Shown here piece by piece: positions 15,127-23,672 of a stretch of DNA of 48,000 bases (position 1 is the stretch's first letter; every line of letters begins with the position of its first letter). A program made the position numbers and the translations under genes. The DNA comes from Bacteroidia bacterium (GTDB lineage Bacteria; Bacteroidota; Bacteroidia; NS11-12g; UBA9320), in the NCBI GenBank assembly GCA_028247315.1, contig JAOKFZ010000007.1, positions 1 through 48,000 of the forward strand, written 5' to 3'. The notes beneath the pieces are model-generated. The model was not told the origin of the DNA. It did not search any database and saw nothing but the letters and a program-made list of their open reading frames with translations.

Positions 15127-16935
15127 ATGCAGAATATTAGAAACGTTGCTATTATAGCTCACGTTGACCACGGTAAGACTACCCTTGTAGACAAGGTTCT
15201 TGAAGCTTGTCAATTTTTTAAAGATCACCAGAAACCTGGTGAACTTGTTATGGATAATAATGACTTAGAGAAAGAGCGTGGCATTACCATTCTGTCTAAG
15301 AATGTATCTGTTCAATACAAAGGGACTAAGATTAACATCATTGACACTCCAGGTCACTCTGATTTTGGTGGTGAAGTAGAACGTGTGATGAATATGGCAG
15401 ACGGGGTACTGCTACTAGTAGATGCTTTCGAAGGACCAATGCCTCAGACACGTTTTGTATTGGAAAAAGCCCTCGAAGCTGGACTAAAGCCAGTGGTAGT
15501 AGTCAATAAAGTAGACAAAGAAAACTGTACTCCAGACGAAGTACACGAAAAAGTATTTGATCTAATGTTTGCTCTGGATGCGAACGAAGAGCAGCTAGAC
15601 TTCGCTACCGTGTATGGTAGTGCCAAGAATGGCTGGATGAGTGATGACTGGCAAAAACCTACAGACAATATGTTTGCAGCCTTAGATGCTATACTAGAGC
15701 ACGTACCACCACCAGTGCAAGAAGAAGGCGATACACAGATGATGATTACATCACTAGACTTTAGTAAGTACACTGGTCGTATAGCTATAGGTAAACTAAA
15801 AAGAGGTGAATTGGTCTTAAATCAAACGGTATCTTTGGTAAAAAGAGACGGATCGGTAACCAAGACTAAGGTAAAAGAACTTTTCTTATACGACGGATTA
15901 GCCAAAGTAAAAGTAGATAAAGTAACTGCCGGAGATATCTGTGCAGTAACAGGACTAGAAGGTTTTGAAATAGGTGATACTATTTCTGATCCAGAAAGAC
16001 CAGATGCTCTGCCATCTATCACTATAGATGAGCCTACTATCAGTATGCTATTTACCATCAACGATTCTCCATTCTTTGGTAAAGAAGGAAAATATGTAAC
16101 AAGTAGACACATCAAGGATAGATTAGAATTTGAACTTGAAAAAAATCTAGCAATGCGTCTAGAGGAAACCTCAACTGCAGATTCTCACTTGGTATATGGT
16201 AGAGGTGTGCTTCACTTAGCTGTTCTTATTGAAACAATGAGACGCGAAGGGTATGAATTGCAGATAGGTCAACCACGTGTTATCATCAAAGAAATAGATG
16301 GTGTGAAATGCGAACCTATTGAGGAACTCACTATAGACGTACCAGAGCATCACAGCGGAAAGGTAATAGAGTTTGTATCTACTCGTAAGGGTAATATGCT
16401 GACCATGGAGCCTAAGGGTGATGTAATGCACTTGGAGTTCGAAATACCATCTCGTGGTATAATCGGTTTGAGAAATACGCTTCTTACACAAACGCAAGGT
16501 GAAGCTATCATCTCACACAGATTCAAAGAATTCCAAGCTCACAAAGGAACTATACCACAGCGTATCAATGGATCACTCATCAGTATGGAAAACGGAAACG
16601 CTATTCCTTACTCACTAAATAACCTACAAGATAGAGGTAAATTCTTTGTATCTCCTAACCAGGAAATATATGAGGGTCAGGTAACGGGAGAGCACTCACG
16701 TCCAGGCGATGTAGTCGTGAATCTTACGAAAGCTAAGAAACAAAGTAATGTACGTAGTAGTGGAGCAGATGAAAAAATTAAGCTTATTCCACCACAAATA
16801 TTTACACTAGAGGAAGCTCTAGAGTATATCCAAGCAGATGAGTATGTAGAGGTAACACCAGAAAATATACGTCTACGTAAAATATACCTCAAAGAAAACG
16901 AGCGTAAGCGTGCTAAAAACGCTGCCATATCTTAA
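15127..16935 (+). CDS. typA: Ribosome-associated GTPase TypA/BipA
   Basis: The 602-residue translational GTPase has G1 AHVDHGKTTL (residues 10-19), a switch I region with ERGITI near 53, G3 DTPGHSDF near 75 and G4 NKVD near 128. EF-G-like domains III and V follow, and the BipA-specific C-terminal domain has SRPGDVVVNLTKAKKQSNVR near 520. TypA binds the 70S ribosome and aids 50S assembly under stress and cold. A hairpin terminator follows the stop within 25 bp. The T-tract of that terminator is also the promoter box of the next gene. Confidence 0.98.
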   Translation: MQNIRNVAIIAHVDHGKTTLVDKVLEACQFFKDHQKPGELVMDNNDLEKERGITILSKNVSVQYKGTKINIIDTPGHSDFGGEVERVMNMADGVLLLVDAFEGPMPQTRFVLEKALEAGLKPVVVVNKVDKENCTPDEVHEKVFDLMFALDANEEQLDFATVYGSAKNGWMSDDWQKPTDNMFAALDAILEHVPPPVQEEGDTQMMITSLDFSKYTGRIAIGKLKRGELVLNQTVSLVKRDGSVTKTKVKELFLYDGLAKVKVDKVTAGDICAVTGLEGFEIGDTISDPERPDALPSITIDEPTISMLFTINDSPFFGKEGKYVTSRHIKDRLEFELEKNLAMRLEETSTADSHLVYGRGVLHLAVLIETMRREGYELQIGQPRVIIKEIDGVKCEPIEELTIDVPEHHSGKVIEFVSTRKGNMLTMEPKGDVMHLEFEIPSRGIIGLRNTLLTQTQGEAIISHRFKEFQAHKGTIPQRINGSLISMENGNAIPYSLNNLQDRGKFFVSPNQEIYEGQVTGEHSRPGDVVVNLTKAKKQSNVRSSGADEKIKLIPPQIFTLEEALEYIQADEYVEVTPENIRLRKIYLKENERKRAKNAAIS

Positions 16936-16958
16936 GGTAATCAAATACTAAATAAAAG

Positions 16959-16994
16959 AGCCCAATCCTGAAAACAGAATTGGGCTTATTTTTG
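16959..16994 (+). terminator. typA terminator whose T-tract is also a -7 promoter box
   Basis: AGCCCAAT pairs with ATTGGGCT (16959-16966 with 16979-16986), extended by CTG/CAG across one mismatch and closed by AAAA. The following T-rich tail, TATTTTTG (16987-16994), is a perfect TAnnTTTG box located 4 nt before the GTG of the acyltransferase gene. The same bases appear to end typA and start the next transcript. Confidence 0.75.
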
Positions 16995-16998
16995 TCCT

Positions 16999-17856
16999 GT
17001 GACCAAAGTACTTTTTTACCTCATACTAAAACCGTTATCGCTCCTACCCTACTGGGTACTGTACGGGATATCCAATTTTTTGGCTTTTGTATTCTACTAC
17101 CTTATACCCTATCGTAAAAAAGTAGTTCTCATCAATCTTCATAACTCATTTCCGGATAAGTCAGAAGAAGAAATCAATAGTCTCTGTAAAAAATTTTATG
17201 CTCATTTATGTGATATCATAGTGGAGAGTGTGAAGCTTTTCAGTATTTCAAATAAGCAGATACTGGCCCGTTTCAAGGTACGTAATCCTGAAATTTTACA
17301 GCCTTACTTTGATGCGGGTAAAGATGTAATCATCGTAGGTGGACACTACAACAACTGGGAGATGCTTGCTGCAGGAATAGATCAGCAAGTACCTCACGAT
17401 ACAGTTGGTCTTTATTCTAAGCTCAGCAATCCATTTTTTGATAAAAAAATGAAATCTTCTCGCAGTGCATTTGGCTTAAGAATGGTTACTACCAAAGAGT
17501 CTTTTGCTTATTTCAAAGAAGAGCATTTGGTACCACGTATGACCATATTTGGGGCAGACCAGAGCCCTACCTACAGTAAAAGCGTCCATTGGACCACATT
17601 TCTAAACCAAGAAACGGCAGTAGCTCTAGGAACAGAACGATTTGCCAAAAAATACAACATGCCTGTGGTGTATGGATCCATCGTTAAAGAGAGTCGTGGG
17701 CACTTCTCATTGACTATATCATTATTGTGTAACGACCCAAATGATACTAAAGACGGTGAAATCACCGAACTACATACCCGCAAGCTGGAAGAGCAGATTT
17801 TCGCACACCCAGAATACTGGTTGTGGACGCACAAAAGGTGGAAAAGGAAGCGATAG
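16999..17856 (+). CDS. LpxL/HtrB-like lysophospholipid acyltransferase
   Basis: The 285-residue protein starts at GTG 16999. An N-terminal membrane helix (about residues 15-38, LLPYWVLYGISNFLAFVFYY) is followed by the LABLAT acyltransferase domain with the catalytic HX4E motif in GGHYNNWEML near residue 116. GADQSP near 188 and the C-terminal YWLWTHKRWKRKR also fit the LpxL family. It probably adds a secondary acyl chain to lipid A at the inner membrane. It may be co-transcribed with the TylF-like methyltransferase 40 bp downstream, which would suit a cell-surface role. Confidence 0.9.
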   Translation: MTKVLFYLILKPLSLLPYWVLYGISNFLAFVFYYLIPYRKKVVLINLHNSFPDKSEEEINSLCKKFYAHLCDIIVESVKLFSISNKQILARFKVRNPEILQPYFDAGKDVIIVGGHYNNWEMLAAGIDQQVPHDTVGLYSKLSNPFFDKKMKSSRSAFGLRMVTTKESFAYFKEEHLVPRMTIFGADQSPTYSKSVHWTTFLNQETAVALGTERFAKKYNMPVVYGSIVKESRGHFSLTISLLCNDPNDTKDGEITELHTRKLEEQIFAHPEYWLWTHKRWKRKR

Positions 17857-17896
17857 ATTAGTACAAGTCGTTAGAATTAATTTCTTTTGAATACTA

Positions 17897-18607
17897 ATGA
17901 TAAGTATCCAACTAATCCGCTGGGCAAAAAGAACATTGCTTCGCCTAGGAATACACAAAATACTACCTGCTCGAAAACTCACTAAACTTGGTTATACAGC
18001 CTATCTGTCTGAGTGGATTCGACATAATCGACCACCTTATACATCCTTTCCATATTCTGGTTTTGATACAAGGCTTCGGTATAACCTATATGATCATTTA
18101 ATAGCCGCAGAAAAATTAAACGATGCAATTGATTACCTAGAATTTGGAGTTGCAGCGGGAAATTCTTTCGTTTATTGGGAACAAAAAATAACGAATAAAG
18201 CAGCTTCTTTTCACGGGTTTGATACTTTTACCGGACTCCCGGAGGACTGGGGACACTTCAAAAAAGGGGCCATGAGCAGCAACAATGAAATGCCAGCAAT
18301 AGACGGGAATAGACACCACTGGCATCAAGGACTCTTCCAAGTTACACTTCCACGATTTTTAGAAAATTATGCAGGTGCCTGCCGCAAGGTTATACATCTA
18401 GATGCAGATTTATTCTCGTCTACGCTATATGTACTTACATCATTATCCCCTTATTTAAAAAGCGGTGATATACTTATGTTCGATAAATTCAACGTACCAC
18501 TTGATGAATTTAAAGCATTTAAAATTTGGGTCGATTCTTACTACATTGAATATGAAGTACTCGGCGAAGTGAACAACTACTACCAAACGGCCATCAAGAT
18601 AAAGTGA
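17897..18607 (+). CDS. TylF/MycF-like SAM-dependent methyltransferase
   Basis: The 236-residue protein has a SAM-binding core: DYLEFGVAAGNSFVYWE (about residues 77-93) as motif I, FHGFDTFTGLPEDW near 112, and HLDADLFSSTLYVL near 173, where the DxD supplies a divalent-metal site. This combination is typical of the TylF/MycF sugar O-methyltransferase family. The substrate is not known; a glycan or lipopolysaccharide sugar is plausible beside a lipid A acyltransferase. Its TGA overlaps the GTG of the next gene. Confidence 0.8.
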   Translation: MISIQLIRWAKRTLLRLGIHKILPARKLTKLGYTAYLSEWIRHNRPPYTSFPYSGFDTRLRYNLYDHLIAAEKLNDAIDYLEFGVAAGNSFVYWEQKITNKAASFHGFDTFTGLPEDWGHFKKGAMSSNNEMPAIDGNRHHWHQGLFQVTLPRFLENYAGACRKVIHLDADLFSSTLYVLTSLSPYLKSGDILMFDKFNVPLDEFKAFKIWVDSYYIEYEVLGEVNNYYQTAIKIK

Positions 18608-19122
18608 ATAAACTAAATAGACCTGTAGCTGTAGGTTCTGAAGTCTTCATAGCACCTACAGCTACAGTCATAGGAGATGTGTCACTAGGTGACGAGGTGA
18701 GTATATGGTACGGAGCAGTACTACGCGGAGACAGCGATAGCATAGTAATAGGTGCTCGTAGCAATATACAGGACAATGCCGTAATCCATTGTGACCCAAA
18801 CGATCCCGCCATTATAGGTGACGAATGCATCATAGGACACTGTGCCATAGTACATGGTGCTAAACTGGCCAATAATGTATTGATCGGAATGAATGCTACA
18901 GTCCTCAACAATGCCGAAATAGGCGAATACAGTATAATAGGAGCAAATGCTCTGGTCACTGCTGGTACTATTATACCACCATTCTCGCTAGTACTTGGTT
19001 CTCCTGCCAAAGTAGTAAAACAAATATCTCAAGAGCAAGCAGAAGGCATTAGGAAGAATGCCGAAGTGTACGTAGTTAAAGCCAAGGAGTATATGGCTTA
19101 CTACAAAAATGAGACACTATAA
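18604..19122 (+). CDS. Gamma-class carbonic anhydrase-like protein
   Basis: The 172-residue left-handed beta-helix protein has hexapeptide repeats throughout (for example IGARSNIQDNAVIH, then IIGDECIIGHCAIVHGAKL). The three zinc-ligand histidines of the YrdA/PaaY/CaiE group are visible in VIHCDP near residue 59, GHCAIVHG near 78 and the following histidine. The last 35 residues form the C-terminal helix. Family members are gamma-carbonic anhydrases or thioesterase partners; activity is not certain. The start is GTG 18604, overlapping the upstream TGA by 4 bp (GTGA), which implies translational coupling. Confidence 0.9.
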   Translation: MNKLNRPVAVGSEVFIAPTATVIGDVSLGDEVSIWYGAVLRGDSDSIVIGARSNIQDNAVIHCDPNDPAIIGDECIIGHCAIVHGAKLANNVLIGMNATVLNNAEIGEYSIIGANALVTAGTIIPPFSLVLGSPAKVVKQISQEQAEGIRKNAEVYVVKAKEYMAYYKNETL

Positions 19123-19172
19123 GATCAACTCGTAGACAAATCTAGCCGACGAATAAATGTCATAATAAACAT

Positions 19173-19241
19173 AATGTTATGAGATTTTTACCAAACAAAG
19201 TCATCTAATAACATTAAGATAACATTGGAGGTTATGATTTG
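19173..19241 (+). promoter_or_regulatory. Candidate Pho box and promoter of the phosphate porin
   Basis: Two direct ATAACATT copies (19208-19215 and 19219-19226) have an exact 11-bp period (ATAACA-N5-ATAACA), and an inverted copy AATGTTAT lies at 19173-19180. The direct pair ends 8 nt before the -7-like TATGATTTG (19233-19241). Six-base half-sites repeating every 11 bp upstream of a -10-type element are how PhoB/PhoP sites are built. The ATG lies 5 nt after the -7 box. Confidence 0.5.
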
Positions 19242-19246
19242 CACCA

Positions 19247-20422
19247 ATGAACAAAAGAAATATACTTTTAGTAACGATAGCGTTATTTTCTATTAATCTA
19301 AGTGCACAGGTAAACTATCCGTCTGTTGAGAAGGGATTGTCTTTTAAATCAAAGGACGAAAAGGTGAAAATGGGCTTCTCATTTAGGGTCCAAAGTCTTG
19401 CATCGTACCAAAATGACCTAGAGGGCAATAGTCAAGATATGAAGGCAATGGTAAGAAGAATGAGGCTAAAGTCTAAAGGATACATTTATAGTCCAAAATT
19501 TGAATATAAACTAGAGTTGGCGTTGAGTAATAGAGATCAGGGCAATGCCAAAGACGCAGTACAAGTAAGTGCTGGTTCTAAGATTGTATTGGACGCCGTT
19601 CTAAAATACCACCTAGGCAAAAAACAACAAATTTGGTTTGGGCAAACAAAACTACCGGGTAACAGAGAACGCGTAATCTCATCTATGGCCTTGCAATTTG
19701 TAGACCGCAGCAATGTAAACAGTAAGTTCAATATTGACCGCGACTTTGGAGTACAATACAGGCTAAAGCACACCATGGGTAATATGCCCCTAAAAATTGC
19801 CGCTGCAATAACTACCGGCGAAGGAAGAAACATCACGGCAAACAATGAACTGTCAGGCATGGCATATACAGGAAGAGTTGAATTCTACCCATTCGGTTCA
19901 TTTACTAAAAAAGGAGACTACTTCAGTGCTGATCTTATGAGAGAAGAAAAAGGAAAGCTAGCTATAGCGGCTACGTATTCGTATAATCAAAATACCACTA
20001 GAAGTGCTGGTCAACTTGGACGTTTTGTGTACGCAAATGACACAACTGACGAATACAGTCTAAATGACATGAGTACGCTTTTCATTGACGCCATATATAA
20101 GTACAATGGACTAAGTATTATGGCAGAATATGCCAATAGAACACTTTCCAAAGATATTAGTGGGTTCTCATCAGGAACAGGGTATGTTGGTCAGGTAGGA
20201 TACCTATTAAAAAATAATTATGAAGTATCTGGCAGATACACTTCAGTGGATTTAGCAAAGGGAGTAGGCCCAACGTCAAATGTTACAGAATACACCATAG
20301 GACTCTCGAAGTATATCGTAGGACACAAACTAAAAGTACAATCTGATCTAGCATACATAGATGATGCTTCTGAGACACTTGCCAACTACCGAATCAGATT
20401 CCAAATTGAACTCGGTATTTAA
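19247..20422 (+). CDS. Phosphate-selective porin O/P family protein
   Basis: The 391-residue outer-membrane barrel starts with a signal peptide (MNKRNILLVTIALFSINLSA, cleaved near Ala20). VEKGLSFKSKDEKVKMGFSF and MVRRMRLKSKGYIYSPKFEY are typical of the OprP/OprO family, and alternating strands run to the C-terminus FRIRFQIELGI. A family member forms an anion-selective channel for phosphate. It is followed 69 bp later by a Na+/phosphate cotransporter, which supports a phosphate role. Candidate Pho boxes precede both genes. Confidence 0.87.
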   Translation: MNKRNILLVTIALFSINLSAQVNYPSVEKGLSFKSKDEKVKMGFSFRVQSLASYQNDLEGNSQDMKAMVRRMRLKSKGYIYSPKFEYKLELALSNRDQGNAKDAVQVSAGSKIVLDAVLKYHLGKKQQIWFGQTKLPGNRERVISSMALQFVDRSNVNSKFNIDRDFGVQYRLKHTMGNMPLKIAAAITTGEGRNITANNELSGMAYTGRVEFYPFGSFTKKGDYFSADLMREEKGKLAIAATYSYNQNTTRSAGQLGRFVYANDTTDEYSLNDMSTLFIDAIYKYNGLSIMAEYANRTLSKDISGFSSGTGYVGQVGYLLKNNYEVSGRYTSVDLAKGVGPTSNVTEYTIGLSKYIVGHKLKVQSDLAYIDDASETLANYRIRFQIELGI

Positions 20423-20436
20423 CAATTAATCTACAT

Positions 20437-20470
20437 TTAACACAAACATAACACAAACATCGTTTTCTTG
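20437..20470 (+). promoter_or_regulatory. Candidate Pho box and promoter of the Na+/Pi cotransporter
   Basis: TTAACA-CAAAC-ATAACA (20437-20453) repeats every 11 bp and is followed by a further CAAAC. The 11-mer AACACAAACAT occurs twice in tandem (20439-20449 and 20450-20460). The second half-site ends 9 nt before TTTTCTTG (20463-20470), a weak -7-like box, matching the porin layout within 1 bp. Confidence 0.5.
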
Positions 20471-20491
20471 CAGCATAAATTAGTTCACAAA

Positions 20492-22618
20492 ATGAATCTG
20501 AAATTAAAATCAATACTTCTTCTCTTGGTACTTTGCATGACCTCTTTTGGTTCTGCATATGCTCAAGATTCCACAACAGTAAACACTGAATTATCTGGGG
20601 ATATATTTAAGAATATTAATGCCAAAGGCATCGAAAATGGGGCCAAGTTTTCTTGGGGTATAGACTACGATAAAGTAGAATATGTAGAAAATGTCATCAT
20701 TAAATACCAGAAGAAAGTAGAAAAGGGGAAACCTTGGAAATACTCTCCGGTAATATCTGGCAAGACCACATCTTTCTCACTAGAAGGCATGACAGGTGGA
20801 GACAAGTATGTTTGGATGATAGGATGCTTGAAAGATGGAGGAGATATTGCTACGATCCTAAACAATGGCATACCCGAATCTGAAGACTTAGTATGGTCGA
20901 GCAAAGCAAAATACCAAACAGAGCGTGCTTGGGGATTATTTAAAATACTCGTGCTTATAGGGTCATTGGGTCTATTCATCTTTGGAATGAAGCTGATGAG
21001 TGAGGGCCTACAGCAAACTGCAGGAGGAGGCCTTAGAAAGATACTCAGCACCATGACTTCTAATCGATTTCTAGGTGTATTAAGTGGGTTTTTAATAACC
21101 GCTATCGTTCAGTCGTCATCCGCTACTACAGTGATGACGGTCAGTTTTGTAAATGCAGGTCTCCTTACATTACTAGAATCTGCTGGAGTAATGATGGGAG
21201 CCAATATCGGTACAACGATCACCGGTTGGTTAGTATCCTTATTCGGTTTCAAAATAAGCCTTTCGACATATGCACTAATATTCATAGCATTGGGAGCTCC
21301 ACTGATGTTCATGAGCAAGAAAAACCTTAAAGGTTGGGCAAATGCGATTATTGGTTTTGCAATCTTATTTATGGGCTTAGGCTTCTTAAAAAATGCAGTT
21401 CCAGATTTGGGTGCTGACTCACCTATTGTACAATTCTTTACAGGATTTAGCGACAGTCCATGGCTTGGCAGAATAGCATTCGTGCTACTCGGCACATTGG
21501 TGACTATTGTAGTACAGTCATCTAGTGCAGCCATGGCATTGACACTTACCATGGTTTTGAAGGACATCATTCCGTTTGAAGTGGGTGCAGCTATGATTCT
21601 CGGAGAAAATATAGGGACCACAATAACAGCAGAACTTGCCTCTTTAGTCGGTAATGTTCACGCTAAACGTTCGGCTAGAATTCACTCGATGTTCAATATT
21701 GTGGGTGTTATCTGGATGATTATTCTGATGCCATTTTTCTTAGACGGGATCATATTCTTTATGGAAACTATGTGGGGTATCAATCCGAGTGACGGTAAAG
21801 AGGGAGCTACATTAGGTCTAGCAGCTTTTCATACTGCATTTAACCTAACCAATGTACTCTTGCTCATAGGATTCGTTCCACTATTGGTGAAATTAGCAGA
21901 GAGAACTGTGAAGTCTAAAGGTGAAGATGACGAAATTTTCAAATTGGAATACATAGCTGGCGGAATCACTTCTACACCTGAACTTTCTTTATTAGAAGCT
22001 AAGAAAGAAGTGGCCAAGTTTGGAGAGCTCACCGTAAAAATGCACAACAGGGCGAAAGACCTCATCAACGAATCTGACAATAAGAAAAGAGGTAAACTCA
22101 TCAAGAAGTTAGCTAAATATGAAGAGATCACAGATAGGTTAGAAACGGAAATAGCCAACTATTTAGGAAATGTTTCTGCAAGTAAACTATCCGAAGAATC
22201 TTCTTCTGAACTTCGTTCTATGCTAAGTGTAACCAATGATCTAGAGAGAATAGGTGACATATATTTTGAAATTGCAAAGGCAATAGAAAAGAAAAGTGAA
22301 ACGAAGTTGTGGTTTGATCAGAAGCAACGTGATCACTTAAATGATCTATTAGCAGAAGTAGAAAACGCAATGGATCAAATGATGGAGAATCTGAATGGTC
22401 CATATTCCGATATAGATATGGATAAAGCACGTATGCTAGAAGTATCTATTAACGAAATGAGGAATAAGATTCGTAAGAAACACTTAAAAAGTATGGAGAA
22501 GAAAGAATACAATGCACAGAGTGGCTTGATATACAGCAATATATTCTCTGGGATAGAGCGTGTTGGGGACCACATCATCAATGTTTCTGAAGCGGCTAGT
22601 GGTATTAACCTAAACTAG
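20492..22618 (+). CDS. Na+/phosphate cotransporter with FN3-like and PhoU-like domains
   Basis: The 708-residue protein has a signal peptide (MNLKLKSILLLLVLCMTSFG and following), a fibronectin-like extracytoplasmic domain (about 25-150), a Na_Pi_cotrans transporter domain (about 155-470) and a C-terminal PhoU-like helical domain (about 520-700). The transporter has the two inverted QSSSA repeats (AIVQSSSATT near 205 and VVQSSSAAMA near 345) with GANIGTTITGW and GENIGTTITAEL after them. It should import phosphate with Na+. A TTG at 20468 would add eight residues upstream, but ATG 20492 gives a clean signal peptide. It is preceded by a phosphate porin and candidate Pho box. Confidence 0.93.
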   Translation: MNLKLKSILLLLVLCMTSFGSAYAQDSTTVNTELSGDIFKNINAKGIENGAKFSWGIDYDKVEYVENVIIKYQKKVEKGKPWKYSPVISGKTTSFSLEGMTGGDKYVWMIGCLKDGGDIATILNNGIPESEDLVWSSKAKYQTERAWGLFKILVLIGSLGLFIFGMKLMSEGLQQTAGGGLRKILSTMTSNRFLGVLSGFLITAIVQSSSATTVMTVSFVNAGLLTLLESAGVMMGANIGTTITGWLVSLFGFKISLSTYALIFIALGAPLMFMSKKNLKGWANAIIGFAILFMGLGFLKNAVPDLGADSPIVQFFTGFSDSPWLGRIAFVLLGTLVTIVVQSSSAAMALTLTMVLKDIIPFEVGAAMILGENIGTTITAELASLVGNVHAKRSARIHSMFNIVGVIWMIILMPFFLDGIIFFMETMWGINPSDGKEGATLGLAAFHTAFNLTNVLLLIGFVPLLVKLAERTVKSKGEDDEIFKLEYIAGGITSTPELSLLEAKKEVAKFGELTVKMHNRAKDLINESDNKKRGKLIKKLAKYEEITDRLETEIANYLGNVSASKLSEESSSELRSMLSVTNDLERIGDIYFEIAKAIEKKSETKLWFDQKQRDHLNDLLAEVENAMDQMMENLNGPYSDIDMDKARMLEVSINEMRNKIRKKHLKSMEKKEYNAQSGLIYSNIFSGIERVGDHIINVSEAASGINLN

Positions 22619-22644
22619 ATTCATTTCTCTTTTCAAATGAATTG

Positions 22645-22694
22645 ATAAGGATTTCTAATTTGGGCATCATAAATCTACTATTAGAAATCCTTAT
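22645..22694. repeat. Perfect 15-bp inverted repeat after the Na+/Pi cotransporter
   Basis: ATAAGGATTTCTAAT (22645-22659) is the exact reverse complement of ATTAGAAATCCTTAT (22680-22694), separated by 20 nt. It lies 26 bp after the cotransporter stop and 54 bp before the ahpC -7 box. It has no T-tract, so it is an atypical terminator, a protein-binding palindrome or an mRNA 3'-end stem. Confidence 0.7.
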
Positions 22695-22747
22695 TAAGTT
22701 ATACCGATAACATATCTAGTGAGTAAACATAGGCTCGTTGTCATTGT

Positions 22748-22755
22748 TATCTTTG
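22748..22755 (+). promoter_or_regulatory. -7 box TATCTTTG of the peroxiredoxin gene
   Basis: A perfect TAnnTTTG 33 nt upstream of the ATG at 22789. No clear -33 element at the expected distance. Confidence 0.55.
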
Positions 22756-22788
22756 CTAGAAATATATCGAATAAATAATTAAAAGAAT

Positions 22789-23421
22789 ATGTCAGTACTA
22801 GTAGGAAGAAAAGCACCCCATTTCAGTGCAGGAGCCGTAATAAACGGAGAAGAAATAGTAGAAAATTTCTCTTTATCAGAATATGCTAAAGATAGCTACT
22901 CAATCTTTTTCTTTTATCCCAAAGATTTCACATTTGTATGCCCAACAGAGCTTCATGCATTTCAAGCTAAGCTTGCAGAGTTTGAATCAAAAGGATGTAA
23001 AATAGTAGGTTGCTCTACAGACACAGAAGAGAGTCACTGGGGTTGGTTACAAATGCCAAAAGACAAAGGTGGAATAGAGGGTGTAACGTATCCAATAGTA
23101 GCAGACACTACCAAAACAATCACCACCAATTATGGTGTTCTTTTTGGCGACTACGACTACAACGAAAACAATGAGCTAATGGCTACAGGACCAATGATAG
23201 CTTATAGAGGTCTATTTCTTATAGATAAGAACGGTGTAGTAAGGCACCAAGTAGTAAATGATTTACCTCTCGGTAGAAACGTAGACGAAGCTATGCGTAT
23301 GTTAGACTCATTGATACACCTTGAAACACATGGTGAAGTTTGCCCTGCAAATTGGAGCGAAGGTAAAGAAGCTATGAATGCCACTTTTGATGGTGTAGCT
23401 GACTACCTATCTAAAAACTAA
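22789..23421 (+). CDS. AhpC/Prx1-type peroxiredoxin
   Basis: The 210-residue typical two-cysteine peroxiredoxin reduces hydrogen peroxide and organic hydroperoxides. The peroxidatic cysteine is Cys51 in YPKDFTFVCPTE, with the conserved Pro and Thr around it. The resolving cysteine is Cys185 in HGEVCPANW. SHWGWLQMPKDKGGIEGVTY is the usual Prx1 loop. No AhpF is present, but a thioredoxin gene converges on it 522 bp away and could supply electrons. A strong terminator follows. Confidence 0.96.
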   Translation: MSVLVGRKAPHFSAGAVINGEEIVENFSLSEYAKDSYSIFFFYPKDFTFVCPTELHAFQAKLAEFESKGCKIVGCSTDTEESHWGWLQMPKDKGGIEGVTYPIVADTTKTITTNYGVLFGDYDYNENNELMATGPMIAYRGLFLIDKNGVVRHQVVNDLPLGRNVDEAMRMLDSLIHLETHGEVCPANWSEGKEAMNATFDGVADYLSKN

Positions 23422-23442
23422 GCTTAGGTTTTAACCATATAT

Positions 23443-23478
23443 AAGCGGTTTCCAACACTTTGGAAGCCGCTTTTTTTT
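23443..23478 (+). terminator. Rho-independent terminator of the peroxiredoxin gene
   Basis: AAGCGGTTTCCAA pairs with TTGGAAGCCGCTT (23443-23455 with 23460-23472, one G-T wobble) around CACT, followed by eight T. No gene is visible between here and 23616. Confidence 0.93.
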
Positions 23479-23616
23479 GTGCAAAAAAATAACCAATGTC
23501 CTCTCCAATCTAGTTTATAACTGAATAGGTATCCATAATCTGAATTTTGGTAACCTATTGCATATCAAAAGTGTATACGTCGAATTACTTCTAACACTCG
23601 TATTTTCTGGCGATAC

Positions 23617-23648
23617 AAAAAGAGCCTATCCTAAAAGGAAAAGCTCTT
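23617..23648 (-). terminator. Terminator of the thioredoxin-DUF6952 unit
   Basis: On the minus strand AAGAGC pairs with GCTCTT, with an inner TCCT/AGGA pairing, and is followed by TTTTT. It lies 25 bp after the DUF6952 stop. Confidence 0.75.
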
Positions 23649-23672
23649 ATAAAAAGTATGCTACTATTCGTG

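Noticed and set aside
23527-23570. Imperfect inverted repeat AATAGGT...ACCTATT after the peroxiredoxin terminator
   Set aside because: Mismatched and short with no T-tract; it does not stand out above AT-rich background.
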